DNA of 64,000 bases from contig NZ_AP025737.1 in NCBI RefSeq assembly GCF_023734115.1, positions 248,001-312,000 of the forward strand. The letters are read 5' to 3'. The DNA comes from Herbiconiux sp. L3-i23. Lineage in GTDB: Bacteria > Actinomycetota > Actinomycetes > Actinomycetales > Microbacteriaceae. A program made the translations under genes and the position numbers. Positions within the stretch are counted from its first letter, which is position 1; each line of letters begins with the position of its first letter. This document shows, in pieces, positions 54,396 through 64,000 of the stretch. Under the pieces are notes generated by a model that saw only the letters and a list, made by a program, of their open reading frames with translations, was not told the DNA's origin and ran no database searches.

Positions 54396-56998
54396 CGAGG
54401 ACATCCTCCACCGACCGGCGCGCTGCCCGTCGGGGAATACAGGGTCAGGGTGATCGGCGTGCTCGTATTGACCGACGAGCCCGCCGCCGGGTTCGTCGAC
54501 GCGACCTGGCACAGGTTGGTCGCCGACGCTCCGCTGCCCGTGTAGGCGAACGTGATCGCCCCGTCGGGCACTCCCGCGTCGGTCAGCGCCTCGACCGCAT
54601 CATCGCTCGGGACCCCGGTCAGGTTCGGCATCGGCGCCCCCGCGAGGGTGCCGTCGCTCGTGAACACGGTGATCGTCGAGCCGCGCGAGGCGGTCGAGCC
54701 GCCCGCCGGATCCGTGGCGGCCACCACGCCGACGGCGAGGTCGGATGCGCGCGGTCCGCCGTCCTGGAACGCGAAGCCGGCGCCCTCGATGATGCTGCGG
54801 GCCTGCTCGAGACTCTGGCCCGTCACATCGGGTACCGAGACCTGCACGCCGCGGAGGAACCGCGACTCGGGGGCCGCGAAATCGTCGCCGCCGTAGCGGT
54901 CGTCGAGCGCCTCCATGATCGGGCTGAAGATGCGGTGACGGGCAGTCGCCGCCTGACCGCTGTCGAGGTACAGCTGACGGAGGTCGGCGTACTCGTCGGC
55001 GCCGTCCGGCAGGGACGCCTGACCGACGAGGACCGAGAGGCCGATCTTCGAGCTCGCACCCGTGGTCCACGTCGTGGTGTTGCCGTCGGAGGTTCCGGTC
55101 TTCGCGATGTGCTCGACCCCGTCGTACGGGTTCGACGCGGTCGCCGACCCGCTCTCGATGACCGTCTGCAGCGCGTAGGCCGCGGCATCCGCCACCGGCG
55201 CCTCGATGCCCTGCTGGCAGGTCGACTGCGGGATGACCGCATCGGTGCCGTCGGGCTTCACCATGCGTTCGATCGCGATCGGCGAGCACACGTAGCCGTG
55301 GTTCGCGATGCCCGCGTAGGCGGCGGCCATGGTGAGGGGAGCCACCTCGTTGGTGCCGAGGATCGCGGCAGGGTTGGTGGTCAGCTCGGTGCCGTCGGCG
55401 CGGTGCACGAACAGGTCGGTCGCCGCCTTGCGGATCTCGCACTGGTCGAGCTTCTGACCCATCTGCATGAAGCCGCCGTTGATCGACGTGGTCGTCGACT
55501 GCAGCACGGTGCGGTTGCCGCGCTCGTTGGCGTCGTTCTCGATGTAGTCGGTGCCGCTTCCGGGGCCGTTGCAGCTCTGGAAGGTGGAGAAGTCGTAGTC
55601 CTTCTCGGATATGTTGAACGTGTCGCCGAGGGTGTTGCCGGCCCGCAGCCACGCGATCAGCGTGAACGTCTTATAGGTCGACGCGGCCTGGAAGCCGCTC
55701 GAGCCGCCGTAGTCGTAGTCGGTGTTGTAGTTGAGGGCCGAGAAGTTGCCGCCGAGCGCCGCGGCGTCACCGGAGTCGTTGAAGTCCTTGTTCTGGGCCA
55801 TCGCCTTGATCTTGCCGGTGCCCGCCTCGACCGCGGTTGCCGCGGAAGCCAGGTCCACCCCTTCGTACCGGGTCTTCGGGACGTTCTCGTCGATCGAGGT
55901 CTGCGCCGCCCACTGCAGGTCGAGGTCGAGGGTCGTGTAGACATCGAACCCGCCGCGGATGAAGTTGCTGTAGCGCTCGTCCTCGGTCTCGCCGAACACC
56001 GGGTCGTTGCGGATCACGTTCACCACGTAGTCGCAGAAGAACCCGGCGTTGCCGGCGGAGGTGCAGCCGACCGGGGCGTCGTTGATGGCGGGCGTGATCG
56101 GCTCGGCGACGGTCGCGTCGTAGGTGGCCTGGTCGATCATCGTGTGCTCGAGCATCGCGGCGAGGATGTAGTCGCGCCGGTCTTTCGTCAGCGCGTACCC
56201 GGTGGCCGCCCCGTTGTCGGGATCGTCGGGCATGTCGAGGCGGAGGTTCGCCGGGTTGTTGACGATGGCGAGCAGGCTCGCGGCCTGGTTGAGGTTCAGG
56301 TCGGACGCGTTCACCCCGTAGTAGTACTGAGCGGCCGCCTGGATGCCGTAGACCCGTCCGCCGTAGAGCGCGATGTTCAGGTAGCCGAGCAGGATCTGGT
56401 CCTTGCTGAACTCCTTCTCGAGCGCGATGGCGTAGCGCATCTCCTTCAGCTTTCGGTCGAAGCTGACGCTCGTGGCCTCCTCGTAGGCGGCCTCGCGCTC
56501 CTCCTCGGTGGCGAGGCCGGTGGCCTGCGCGACGAGCACGTTCTTCACGTACTGCTGGGTGATCGTCGAGGCGCCCTGCACCTCACCGCCCAGGACGTTC
56601 GAGATGGCCGCGCGAACCACGCCGAGCGGGTCGACGCCGCCGTGCTCGTAGTACCGGGGGTCCTCGGCGGCGATCGCGGCGTTCTTCGCGACGTCGGCGA
56701 CCTGCTCCCAGGCGACGCTCTCGCGGTTCTCGGCGTAGAACGAGGCGATGGGGACGTTCTGGTCCTGCCCGTCGATGCTCTGGTGGGCGTAGACGGTGGT
56801 CTTCTGGGGGAGGTTGTCGACGCGCAGGTAGTCGGGGAGGTTCTCGAACATCCCGATGGAGCTGTTGGCAGCGACCCCGGTCATGGCGATCGCAGGCGTG
56901 ACGGCGACGGTCGCGAGGATACCCGCGGCGACGCTGAGGCCCACGAAGCTGAGGGTCGTGCCCAGGCGGCCCTGCGGCAGCCGGAATGGGGCAGACAT
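54392..56998 (-). CDS. Class A penicillin-binding protein with PASTA domains
   Basis: An 868-residue bifunctional peptidoglycan synthase. One membrane helix (about 17-39) is followed by the GT51 glycosyltransferase (catalytic E112 in AAEDPRYYEHGG; QGASTITQQYVKN; KEMRYAIALE) and then the transpeptidase with S440 in ASTYKTF, SINGG and KTGTSDG. Two C-terminal PASTA segments (about 705-770 and 775-850) may sense muropeptides or beta-lactams. It corresponds to PonA2 of mycobacteria in architecture and neighbourhood. The ATG lies at 56998. It overlaps the phosphoesterase gene. Confidence 0.95.
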   Translation of the reverse strand: MSAPFRLPQGRLGTTLSFVGLSVAAGILATVAVTPAIAMTGVAANSSIGMFENLPDYLRVDNLPQKTTVYAHQSIDGQDQNVPIASFYAENRESVAWEQVADVAKNAAIAAEDPRYYEHGGVDPLGVVRAAISNVLGGEVQGASTITQQYVKNVLVAQATGLATEEEREAAYEEATSVSFDRKLKEMRYAIALEKEFSKDQILLGYLNIALYGGRVYGIQAAAQYYYGVNASDLNLNQAASLLAIVNNPANLRLDMPDDPDNGAATGYALTKDRRDYILAAMLEHTMIDQATYDATVAEPITPAINDAPVGCTSAGNAGFFCDYVVNVIRNDPVFGETEDERYSNFIRGGFDVYTTLDLDLQWAAQTSIDENVPKTRYEGVDLASAATAVEAGTGKIKAMAQNKDFNDSGDAAALGGNFSALNYNTDYDYGGSSGFQAASTYKTFTLIAWLRAGNTLGDTFNISEKDYDFSTFQSCNGPGSGTDYIENDANERGNRTVLQSTTTSINGGFMQMGQKLDQCEIRKAATDLFVHRADGTELTTNPAAILGTNEVAPLTMAAAYAGIANHGYVCSPIAIERMVKPDGTDAVIPQSTCQQGIEAPVADAAAYALQTVIESGSATASNPYDGVEHIAKTGTSDGNTTTWTTGASSKIGLSVLVGQASLPDGADEYADLRQLYLDSGQAATARHRIFSPIMEALDDRYGGDDFAAPESRFLRGVQVSVPDVTGQSLEQARSIIEGAGFAFQDGGPRASDLAVGVVAATDPAGGSTASRGSTITVFTSDGTLAGAPMPNLTGVPSDDAVEALTDAGVPDGAITFAYTGSGASATNLCQVASTNPAAGSSVNTSTPITLTLYSPTGSAPVGGGCPR

Positions 56999-57074
56999 AG
57001 GATCGAGGGTACGGGAGAAATCCTGTCAACGGGCCGCCCGCGCGAGGCTTGGGCCCCTCACGGAGAGGAACTCG

Positions 57075-57233
57075 ATGACCACCTGGGAGTACATCACGAC
57101 CCCGCTGTTGGTTCACAATACGACGGCCATCCTGAACAACTGGGGTTCCCAAGGATGGGAGCTGGTCCAGATCGTGCAGGGCCCCGAAGGCGGTCTCGTG
57201 GCTTACCTCAAGCGCCCGGTGGTGCAGGACTGA
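57075..57233 (+). CDS. DUF4177-like small protein
   Basis: A 52-residue protein starting MTTWEYITTPLLVHNT and containing NNWGSQGWELVQIV, the pattern of the small DUF4177 family found next to RidA genes in actinobacteria. GGAGAGGAA precedes the ATG. Its stop overlaps the RidA start by one base (TGATG). Function unknown. Confidence 0.8.
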   Translation: MTTWEYITTPLLVHNTTAILNNWGSQGWELVQIVQGPEGGLVAYLKRPVVQD

Positions 57234-57703
57234 TGGGACGCGTCGACTCGCGACTGGCCGAACTCGGCCTGGTCCTCCCCGAGGTCGCGGCCCCTGTGGC
57301 CGCGTACGTGCCGGCCGTGATCAGCGGCAACCTGGTCTACACCTCCGGTCAGCTGCCCTTCGTCGACGGCACGCTCCCCGAGACGGGCAAGTGCGGCGAG
57401 GGTGACGGGCTCGTCGCGCCCGACCGGGCCAAGGAATACGCCGCCACCTGCGCGCTCAACGCGCTCGCCGCGGCGAAGAGCGTGCTCGGCGACCTCGATC
57501 GGGTCACCCGTGTCGTCCGGGTCGGTGGATTCGTCGCCTCGCACCCCGACTTCACCGGGGCGCCCGGCGTCGTCAATGGCGCCTCCGAGTTGCTCGGCGA
57601 GATCTTCGGCGAGGCGGGTCAGCACGCACGCGCCGCGGTGGGGGTCGCCGTGCTCCCGCTCGACGCCCCCGTCGAGGTCGACGTCATCCTCGAGTTCGCC
57701 TGA
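57233..57703 (+). CDS. RidA-family protein (imine/enamine deaminase)
   Basis: A 156-residue YjgF/YER057c/UK114-type protein. Residues VISGNLVYTSGQLPFVDG, CALNALAAAKSVLGDLDRV and VVRVGGFVASHPDF match the actinobacterial longer RidA subgroup. RidA proteins hydrolyse reactive 2-aminoacrylate-type intermediates of PLP enzymes; the exact subgroup activity is uncertain. It overlaps the small protein upstream and converges on acs. Confidence 0.9.
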   Translation: MGRVDSRLAELGLVLPEVAAPVAAYVPAVISGNLVYTSGQLPFVDGTLPETGKCGEGDGLVAPDRAKEYAATCALNALAAAKSVLGDLDRVTRVVRVGGFVASHPDFTGAPGVVNGASELLGEIFGEAGQHARAAVGVAVLPLDAPVEVDVILEFA

Positions 57704-57731
57704 CCGATACCGCCCGAGGCATCGTGCGACG

Positions 57732-59738
<2,007 letters not shown>

Positions 59739-59913
59739 CGCTCGTGCGCTCCTTCGCGTCGATAGAGGAATGGCGCGACATCGACGTCCGCGCGTTCCGC
59801 TTCCGACCCTACTTCGACACCCGGGATGTCGCAGGTGGTGGGGCGCGGGAACGGGCGTCGGGACCGCCTGAAAAACTACCGTCGGAAGGCTATCGATCCG
59901 GTGAAAGGGGACC

Positions 59914-59941
59914 TTGCGAAGTACCTCGAAAGGGGTACACT
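59914..59941 (+). promoter_or_regulatory. Promoter of the 6C RNA
   Basis: TTGCGA (59914-59919) and TACACT (59936-59941) with a 16-base spacer; transcription should start near 59948. Confidence 0.65.
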
Positions 59942-59947
59942 GAACTC

Positions 59948-60045
59948 GTCAAACACGCTTTGACTCGCAGCGTCAGTGATTCCCCCCAATCCAGCGTTGC
60001 TGTGGCGGCATCCGTTCCCCCCAATGGATGCCGCCCCTTCTCGTT
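59948..60045 (+). ncRNA. 6C RNA (small regulatory RNA)
   Basis: Two hairpins each expose six cytosines in their loop, the defining trait of the actinobacterial 6C family. The first has loop CCCCCC at 59982-59987 closed by GATT/AATC and an outer GCAGCG/CGTTGC stem. The second has a perfect stem GGCGGCATCC (60004-60013) / GGATGCCGCC (60026-60035) with loop C6 at 60017-60022 and a pyrimidine-rich tail that could terminate. C-rich loops are thought to pair with G-rich ribosome-binding sites. It lies beside the Tad locus, as in mycobacteria. Confidence 0.85.
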
Positions 60046-60502
60046 AACGGGCGTCTTCGCGCGAGCCGGTTCGTCGACTTCGATCGCATGCGACGGCATC
60101 GACCACAACTCCTTGGGGTTCCTCCTCGCTCGGAGCGGGAGATGTTGGGGGTAGCGGGTGTCTCCGGTTCGACGCCTACTCCACCGGCGCGACGTGCGGC
60201 GCGAGGCGCGGCGCTTCTCGGCTCACGCTCAGCCGACGTCGGCGACGAGGTGACCCCGGCCGCGTGCTCATCGTCACCCGCTGGGGGACGATGAACCCGG
60301 CTTCGGGGTACAGGAGGGCGTTCCGAGCATCGCGAGAAGGCGGTATTCGAACGGAACGTCGTCCCGAGGTGCCCGGAAGGCGGCACATACCGGTTTGTCT
60401 GCTTCGGCCGGACGGCGTCGCGTAGGTCCTCCCCACCGGTCCCCGCCCCCATACTTTCCCCATCCCGAATCGTCCGAATCTCCCGCCGCCTTCGGGCCTC
60501 GG
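60046..60502. other. Gap without a recognisable gene between 6C RNA and the Tad locus
   Basis: Frames here have no start signals or protein-like composition that I recognise. The only pattern seen is TTCGGGGTACAGGAGGG at 60302, shared in part with the promoter region near 49030. In mycobacteria the septum/CpaE-like gene ssd occupies this place. Confidence 0.5.
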
Positions 60503-60508
60503 TACGGT
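60503..60508 (+). promoter_or_regulatory. -10 element TACGGT for leaderless tadA
   Basis: TACGGT ends 7 bases before the GTG start at 60516. Confidence 0.4.
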
Positions 60509-60515
60509 CGGCGCT

Positions 60516-61592
60516 GTGCGATGGTTCGATTCGGAGCGGAGCTCGTCCCTCGACCTCGATGCGTCCGCGATCCACGCATCGGTCGATCCGGCGGATCGGG
60601 CGGCAGTCGGTCGGGGAGACGAGCCGGACCGCGCGGGAGCTCCGTCGTCCGCGCCGATCGCGCCGGTGGTCCGCGAACTGCTCGGACCTCTTTCGGTCCA
60701 TGTCGGTCCCGGAGTCACCGATGTCCTCGTCACGCCGGGAGGCCGGATCTGGCTCGACGACGGGCGCGGGTTGCGCCCGGTGGACGAGTGGGAGCCGTTA
60801 TCGGGCGACACCGTCACCGACCTCGCCCACGCCCTCATCGAGGCGGGCGGTCGGCATCTCGATCACGCGTCCCCCTGCGTCGACGCACGACTCGAGGGCG
60901 GAGTCAGAGTGCACGCCGCCATCCCTCCCGTCGCCGTCGACGGCACGAGCCTCGCCATCCGCATCCCGGCGGCGCGGGGCTGGTCGCTCGACGACCTCGT
61001 CCGCTCCGGCGCCGTCGACGAGGATCAGCGGGACGTCCTCGCCGAGCACGTCGCGCGCCGATCGAACATCCTCATCACGGGCGCCGCGGGGACAGGCAAG
61101 ACGACCCTGCTCGCAGCCCTGATGTCCGCGGCCCCGGCCGGTGAGCGGATCATCACGATCGAGGACGTCGCCGAACTGCGCATCGACCATCCCCACGTGG
61201 TCGCACTCGAGGCCCGGCAGGCCAACACCGAGGGCGTCGGCGCGATCGAGCCGTCGCGTCTCGTCCGCGAAGCCCTTCGGATGCGCCCCGACCGACTCGT
61301 GCTCGGCGAATGCCGGGGCCCGGAGATCCGCGACGTGCTCACCGCACTCGGAACCGGCCACGACGGCGGGGCGAGCACGCTGCACGCCCGCTCGCTCCGC
61401 GAGGTACCCGCTCGGCTCGAGGCGCTCGGGGCGCTCGCCGGCCTCCCCTCCTTCTCGCTCGCGCTGCTGGCATCGAGCGCCATCGACCTCGTCGTGCATC
61501 TCGAGCGGCGCGACGGGGTGCGCCGTGTCGCCGAGATCGGCGTGCTCGAACTCCGCGACGCACAACTCGTCGCCCTGCCGCACGTCGCCTGA
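60516..61592 (+). CDS. tadA: TadA/CpaF-family secretion ATPase
   Basis: A 358-residue type II/IV secretion ATPase that powers assembly of Flp-type pili. Walker A is GAAGTGKT (189-196), followed by TIEDVAELRI (Asp box), the His box STLHARS and LALLASSAIDLVVHL. It corresponds to Rv3659c of M. tuberculosis. It overlaps the next gene by one base (TGATG). First gene of a five-gene Tad operon. Confidence 0.93.
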   Translation: MRWFDSERSSSLDLDASAIHASVDPADRAAVGRGDEPDRAGAPSSAPIAPVVRELLGPLSVHVGPGVTDVLVTPGGRIWLDDGRGLRPVDEWEPLSGDTVTDLAHALIEAGGRHLDHASPCVDARLEGGVRVHAAIPPVAVDGTSLAIRIPAARGWSLDDLVRSGAVDEDQRDVLAEHVARRSNILITGAAGTGKTTLLAALMSAAPAGERIITIEDVAELRIDHPHVVALEARQANTEGVGAIEPSRLVREALRMRPDRLVLGECRGPEIRDVLTALGTGHDGGASTLHARSLREVPARLEALGALAGLPSFSLALLASSAIDLVVHLERRDGVRRVAEIGVLELRDAQLVALPHVA

Positions 61593-62479
61593 TGACGACC
61601 GCCGACGACTTCGACGCGGCCGCCGGCTCCCTCGAGCGCCTCATCGTCCTCGCCCGAGCCGGGGTCCCGCCGACGACGGCGTGGACCCGCCTCCGTCAAG
61701 GCGACGAGAAGGGGCGCGGCGACGCGTCGCCGGCTCGGACACGGTGGCGACGTCGGCGCGAGCCCGATCCGCATCCGCACCTCGCGGACGAGGTGGTGGA
61801 GGCGGTGTTCCTCGTCGCGACCCGGGCGGGCGCACCGATCGCCGCGGCGATGCGCGCGCAGGCCGTCGCGCTGCGCGAACGAGCCCAGCATGCGAGGGAG
61901 GCCGAGATCGCGGCGACCGGCCCGCGGATGACCGCGAGGGTGCTGCTCGGTCTCCCCATCGGGGGCGCGCTGCTCGCCACGGCGCTCGGCTTCGACGTCG
62001 TCGGCGCACTGACCCGATCTCCGCTCGGCTGGACGGCACTGATCATCGGGATGGCGCTGGCCGCCTCGGGTGCCGTGTGGACGGCCCGCATGGTGGGCTC
62101 GATCGCAGCATCCCCCCGAGCGCCAGGTCTGCTGCTCGATCTCGCGGCGGTCGCGGTGCTCGGCGGGATGCCGCCGGAGTCCTCGATCACGATCGCGACC
62201 CGCGCCATTCCGCCGCGACTCCGAGACGATGACGACGTCGCTGCCGCCACGCGCACCATCGCCTTCGCGCGGCGATCGGGCGCCCCGATCGCAAGCCTGC
62301 TCGTCGAGGAGGCGGCGATGCGGCGGCGCGTCGACGCCGCCCGGTCGCGCAGGGAGGTGGAGCGGCTCTCCACTCGGCTGCTGGCTCCGCTCGGAGTGTG
62401 CATCCTCCCCTCATTCCTTCTCATCGGAGTGCTGCCCGTGCTGACCGCGGTCATCTCCTCCACCGTGACGGCTCCGTGA
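61592..62479 (+). CDS. Type II secretion F-domain protein (TadB/TadC-like)
   Basis: A 295-residue membrane platform protein of the Tad system. Membrane helices lie at about 112-128, 136-158 and near the C-terminus (LGVCILPSFLLIGVLPVLTAV). The F domain is LLDLAAVAVLGGMPPESSI to RREVERLSTRLLAPLG. Only one such gene is present, whereas classical Tad systems have separate TadB and TadC. Confidence 0.85.
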   Translation: MTTADDFDAAAGSLERLIVLARAGVPPTTAWTRLRQGDEKGRGDASPARTRWRRRREPDPHPHLADEVVEAVFLVATRAGAPIAAAMRAQAVALRERAQHAREAEIAATGPRMTARVLLGLPIGGALLATALGFDVVGALTRSPLGWTALIIGMALAASGAVWTARMVGSIAASPRAPGLLLDLAAVAVLGGMPPESSITIATRAIPPRLRDDDDVAAATRTIAFARRSGAPIASLLVEEAAMRRRVDAARSRREVERLSTRLLAPLGVCILPSFLLIGVLPVLTAVISSTVTAP

Positions 62480-62579
62480 AGCTCTCCCCAGATCCGGAAC
62501 ATCCCCGCCCGTGCGCGCGACGCCGTGCGGAGCATGGGAACGTGCCGGCCCACACCGTCCCGATCGAGCAGGAGAGTCC

Positions 62580-62825
62580 ATGTCCATCCACCGCCCGTCC
62601 CTTCCTCATGCCGAGAGCCGTTCTCCGCGAGCACGCCGTCCGCGACCTCTCGGCTCGCTGATCGCGCGGCTGCGCGACGACGGCGGCGCCGCCACCGCCG
62701 AGTACGCCGTCGCGACGATGGCCGCAGTCGGTTTCGCGGGACTGCTCGTCGTCATCCTGCGCTCCGACGAGGTCCGCGAGATCCTCACCGAACTGGTGCG
62801 CAATGCGCTCACCTTCACCGGCTGA
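62580..62825 (+). CDS. DUF4244 Flp-pilin-like protein
   Basis: An 81-residue protein with a basic N-terminus (RPRPLGSLIARLRDDGG) and the hydrophobic pilin-like segment AATAEYAVATMAAVGFAGLLVVIL; the conserved Glu in AEYAV is at the +5-type position of Flp prepilins. AGGAGAG precedes the ATG. Likely the major pilin-like subunit of this reduced Tad system. Ends 23 bases inside the next gene. Confidence 0.85.
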   Translation: MSIHRPSLPHAESRSPRARRPRPLGSLIARLRDDGGAATAEYAVATMAAVGFAGLLVVILRSDEVREILTELVRNALTFTG

Positions 62826-63165
62826 GACGCTCGACGAACGGGGGAGCGTCACGGCGGAACTCGCCGTGGCGGTCCCCGCCGTCCTGCTCGTCCTCGCGAC
62901 CTGTCTCGGCATGCTGCAGATCGCCGCCCAGCAGGTCCGCTACACCGACGCCGCTGCCGTGGGCGCGAGGTCGCTCGCGCGAGGCGAGACCGAAGCCACC
63001 GCCTCGGCACGGGCGCTCACCGTCGCGGGACCCGGCGACTTCGCGAGCACCGTTCGAGGCGAGTTCGTCTGCGCCACCGTGTCCGGGCGCGGCGCACCCG
63101 TCCTGACCAGCGTCGTCGGGATCGAGCTGTCGGCCTCGAGCTGCGCTCTCGCCGGTGGTCTCTGA
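62803..63165 (+). CDS. TadE-like pilus assembly protein
   Basis: A 120-residue pseudopilin-like protein with the TadE-type segment RGSVTAELAVAVPAVLLVLATCLGM and an extracytoplasmic domain with a cysteine pair (FVCATVS, SSCALAG). It overlaps the DUF4244 gene by 23 bases and has no later good start. Confidence 0.82.
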   Translation: MRSPSPAETLDERGSVTAELAVAVPAVLLVLATCLGMLQIAAQQVRYTDAAAVGARSLARGETEATASARALTVAGPGDFASTVRGEFVCATVSGRGAPVLTSVVGIELSASSCALAGGL

Positions 63166-63166
63166 G

Positions 63167-63547
63167 ATGCGTGCCGCCGGCGACCGGGGCGCGGGGAGCG
63201 CCCTCGCGATCGGGCTCGTCGCGGCGGTCGTCATCGTCACGGTCACGCTCGTTCCTCTATATACGGCGTTCGCGTCGGCGCGGCGGTTGGCGGTCACGGC
63301 AGACGCCGCGGCGCTCGCGGCGGCGGATACCGCGTCGGGCGCGGTTCCCGGAGTGCCCTGCGAGGCGGCCGAGGCCGTCGCTCGACTCGGGGGAGCGCGT
63401 CTCGTCGAGTGCGACGTCGAGTCCGCCATCGCGGCGGTGACGCTCTCCGCATCGGTGCTCGGCATGGAACTCGACGCGCCGTCGAGGGCCGGTCCGCCCA
63501 CCGCTGTGGGCGAACGACACGACGTCGGGGGTCGCGGCGATGATTAG
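63167..63547 (+). CDS. Rv3654c-type TadE/TadG-like pilus protein
   Basis: A 126-residue protein with one N-terminal membrane helix (ALAIGLVAAVVIVTVTLVPLY) preceded by GDRGAGS, then TADAAALAAADTASG, matching the last gene of actinobacterial Tad clusters (Rv3654c in M. tuberculosis). A cysteine pair follows (VPCEAAE, VECDVES). ATG 63167 lies just after the TadE stop; a GTG at 63155 is an alternative. Confidence 0.8.
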   Translation: MRAAGDRGAGSALAIGLVAAVVIVTVTLVPLYTAFASARRLAVTADAAALAAADTASGAVPGVPCEAAEAVARLGGARLVECDVESAIAAVTLSASVLGMELDAPSRAGPPTAVGERHDVGGRGDD

Positions 63548-63673
63548 GTATGGGGAGAGCGCACCTGTGTATGGTGTGCGGTGATGCGCCCCGGAACGGG
63601 CGCCCCCGCGATCGACGCGATCTCCGACTGCTCGAAGTCGAGTCGATTCCGCATATCGACAAGGAAGAACCAC

Positions 63674-64000
63674 GTGCCTGCCACCAAGAAACTCGTCATC
63701 GTCGAGTCGCCCGCGAAGGCCAAGACGATCGCCCAGTACCTCGGGCCGGGCTTCGAGGTGCAGGCCTCCGTCGGCCACATCCGCGACCTGATCGAACCGA
63801 AGAACCTCCCGGCCGAGCTCAAGACCGGATCTCTCGGCAAGTTCTCGGTCGACGTCGACAACGGCTTCGAGCCCTACTACGTGGTGTCCGACCAGAAGAA
63901 GAAGACCGTCGCCGATCTGAAGCGAGCGCTGAAGGACGCCGACGAGCTCTACCTCGCAACAGATGAAGACCGCGAAGGCGAGGCCATCGCGTGGCACCTG
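63674..64000 (+). CDS. topA: DNA topoisomerase I (N-terminal part, runs off the window)
   Basis: The first 109 residues of topoisomerase I: VIVESPAKAKTIAQYLG of the Toprim domain, ASVGHIRDL and YLATDEDREGEAIAWHL with the acidic metal-binding triad. Relaxes negative supercoils. GTG start preceded by AAGGAAGAA. Follows the Tad operon as in mycobacteria. Confidence 0.97.
   Translation, partial: MPATKKLVIVESPAKAKTIAQYLGPGFEVQASVGHIRDLIEPKNLPAELKTGSLGKFSVDVDNGFEPYYVVSDQKKKTVADLKRALKDADELYLATDEDREGEAIAWHL

Noticed and set aside
59973-60701. 242-codon minus-strand frame across the gap before tadA
   Set aside because: It crosses the 6C RNA and runs into tadA, is Arg/Ser/Pro-rich without recognisable motifs, and has no ribosome-binding site.

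Overview
The window is from a high-GC Gram-positive bacterium, almost certainly an actinobacterium and most likely of the family Microbacteriaceae. The evidence is very GC-rich coding sequence with many GTG starts, an actinobacterial 6C RNA, a reduced Tad locus ending at topA, the dnaX-recR and lysC-asd pairs, an LAXTG-type cell-wall anchor, mqo, an Rv2578c-type radical SAM gene behind an SOS box, and many leaderless promoters (TANNNT followed 6-7 bases later by ATG or GTG). The family-level call is inference from gene content; no rRNA is present.

Region 1 (1-6300): start of a sugar ABC permease gene running off the left edge, a multidrug-type ABC exporter, a polycysteine leader peptide followed by cbs-metB (reverse transsulfuration from homocysteine to cysteine, plus cystathionine gamma-synthase), and a divergent HxlR regulator / NAD(P)-binding oxidoreductase pair.

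Region 2 (6300-28200): a sugar catabolic island. xylB and xylA with a divergent ROK repressor are followed by a second ROK gene and an operon of binding lipoprotein, two permeases, GH31 alpha-xylosidase and GH1 beta-glucosidase. This suggests uptake and breakdown of xylose-containing oligosaccharides such as xyloglucan fragments. A 513-base block of hairpins and repeats separates it from a ribose-type ABC system (rbsC- and rbsA-like genes on the minus strand, binding lipoprotein on plus), a Gfo/Idh/MocA dehydrogenase, a TIM-barrel isomerase, a third ROK regulator and a Bcr/CflA-type efflux pump.

Region 3 (28200-34700): a KhtTU-like K+/H+ antiporter with its TrkA-C subunit; a translationally coupled saccharopine-dehydrogenase-like / GNAT / N-succinylamino-acid-racemase-like operon; a small PH-like membrane protein; palindromic intergenic repeats; tRNA-Ser(GGA) with a duplicated 3-prime end; and the 4.5S SRP RNA.

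Region 4 (34700-41150): the most distinctive accessory locus. A large LAL-type LuxR regulator with a damaged P-loop stands divergent from four tightly packed genes: a SipW-type exported protein, a SipW-like signal peptidase with an N-terminus resembling a type IV prepilin leader, an LAXTG-anchored protein, and a 577-residue exported protein. The exported proteins share a tryptophan/acidic motif just after the signal segment. The locus looks like a dedicated export and surface-assembly system, loosely comparable to tapA-sipW-tasA of Bacillus.

Region 5 (41150-64000): mainly core genes: dnaX-recR, lysC-asd, mqo, a radical SAM protein with a perfect LexA box, an unusual two-component system with a kinase, a degenerate kinase-like membrane protein and a NarL-type regulator, tdk, tRNA-Pro(CGG), metallophosphoesterase, penicillin-binding protein with PASTA domains, a DUF4177-like small protein plus RidA, acs, 6C RNA, a Tad pilus/secretion locus, and the start of topA.
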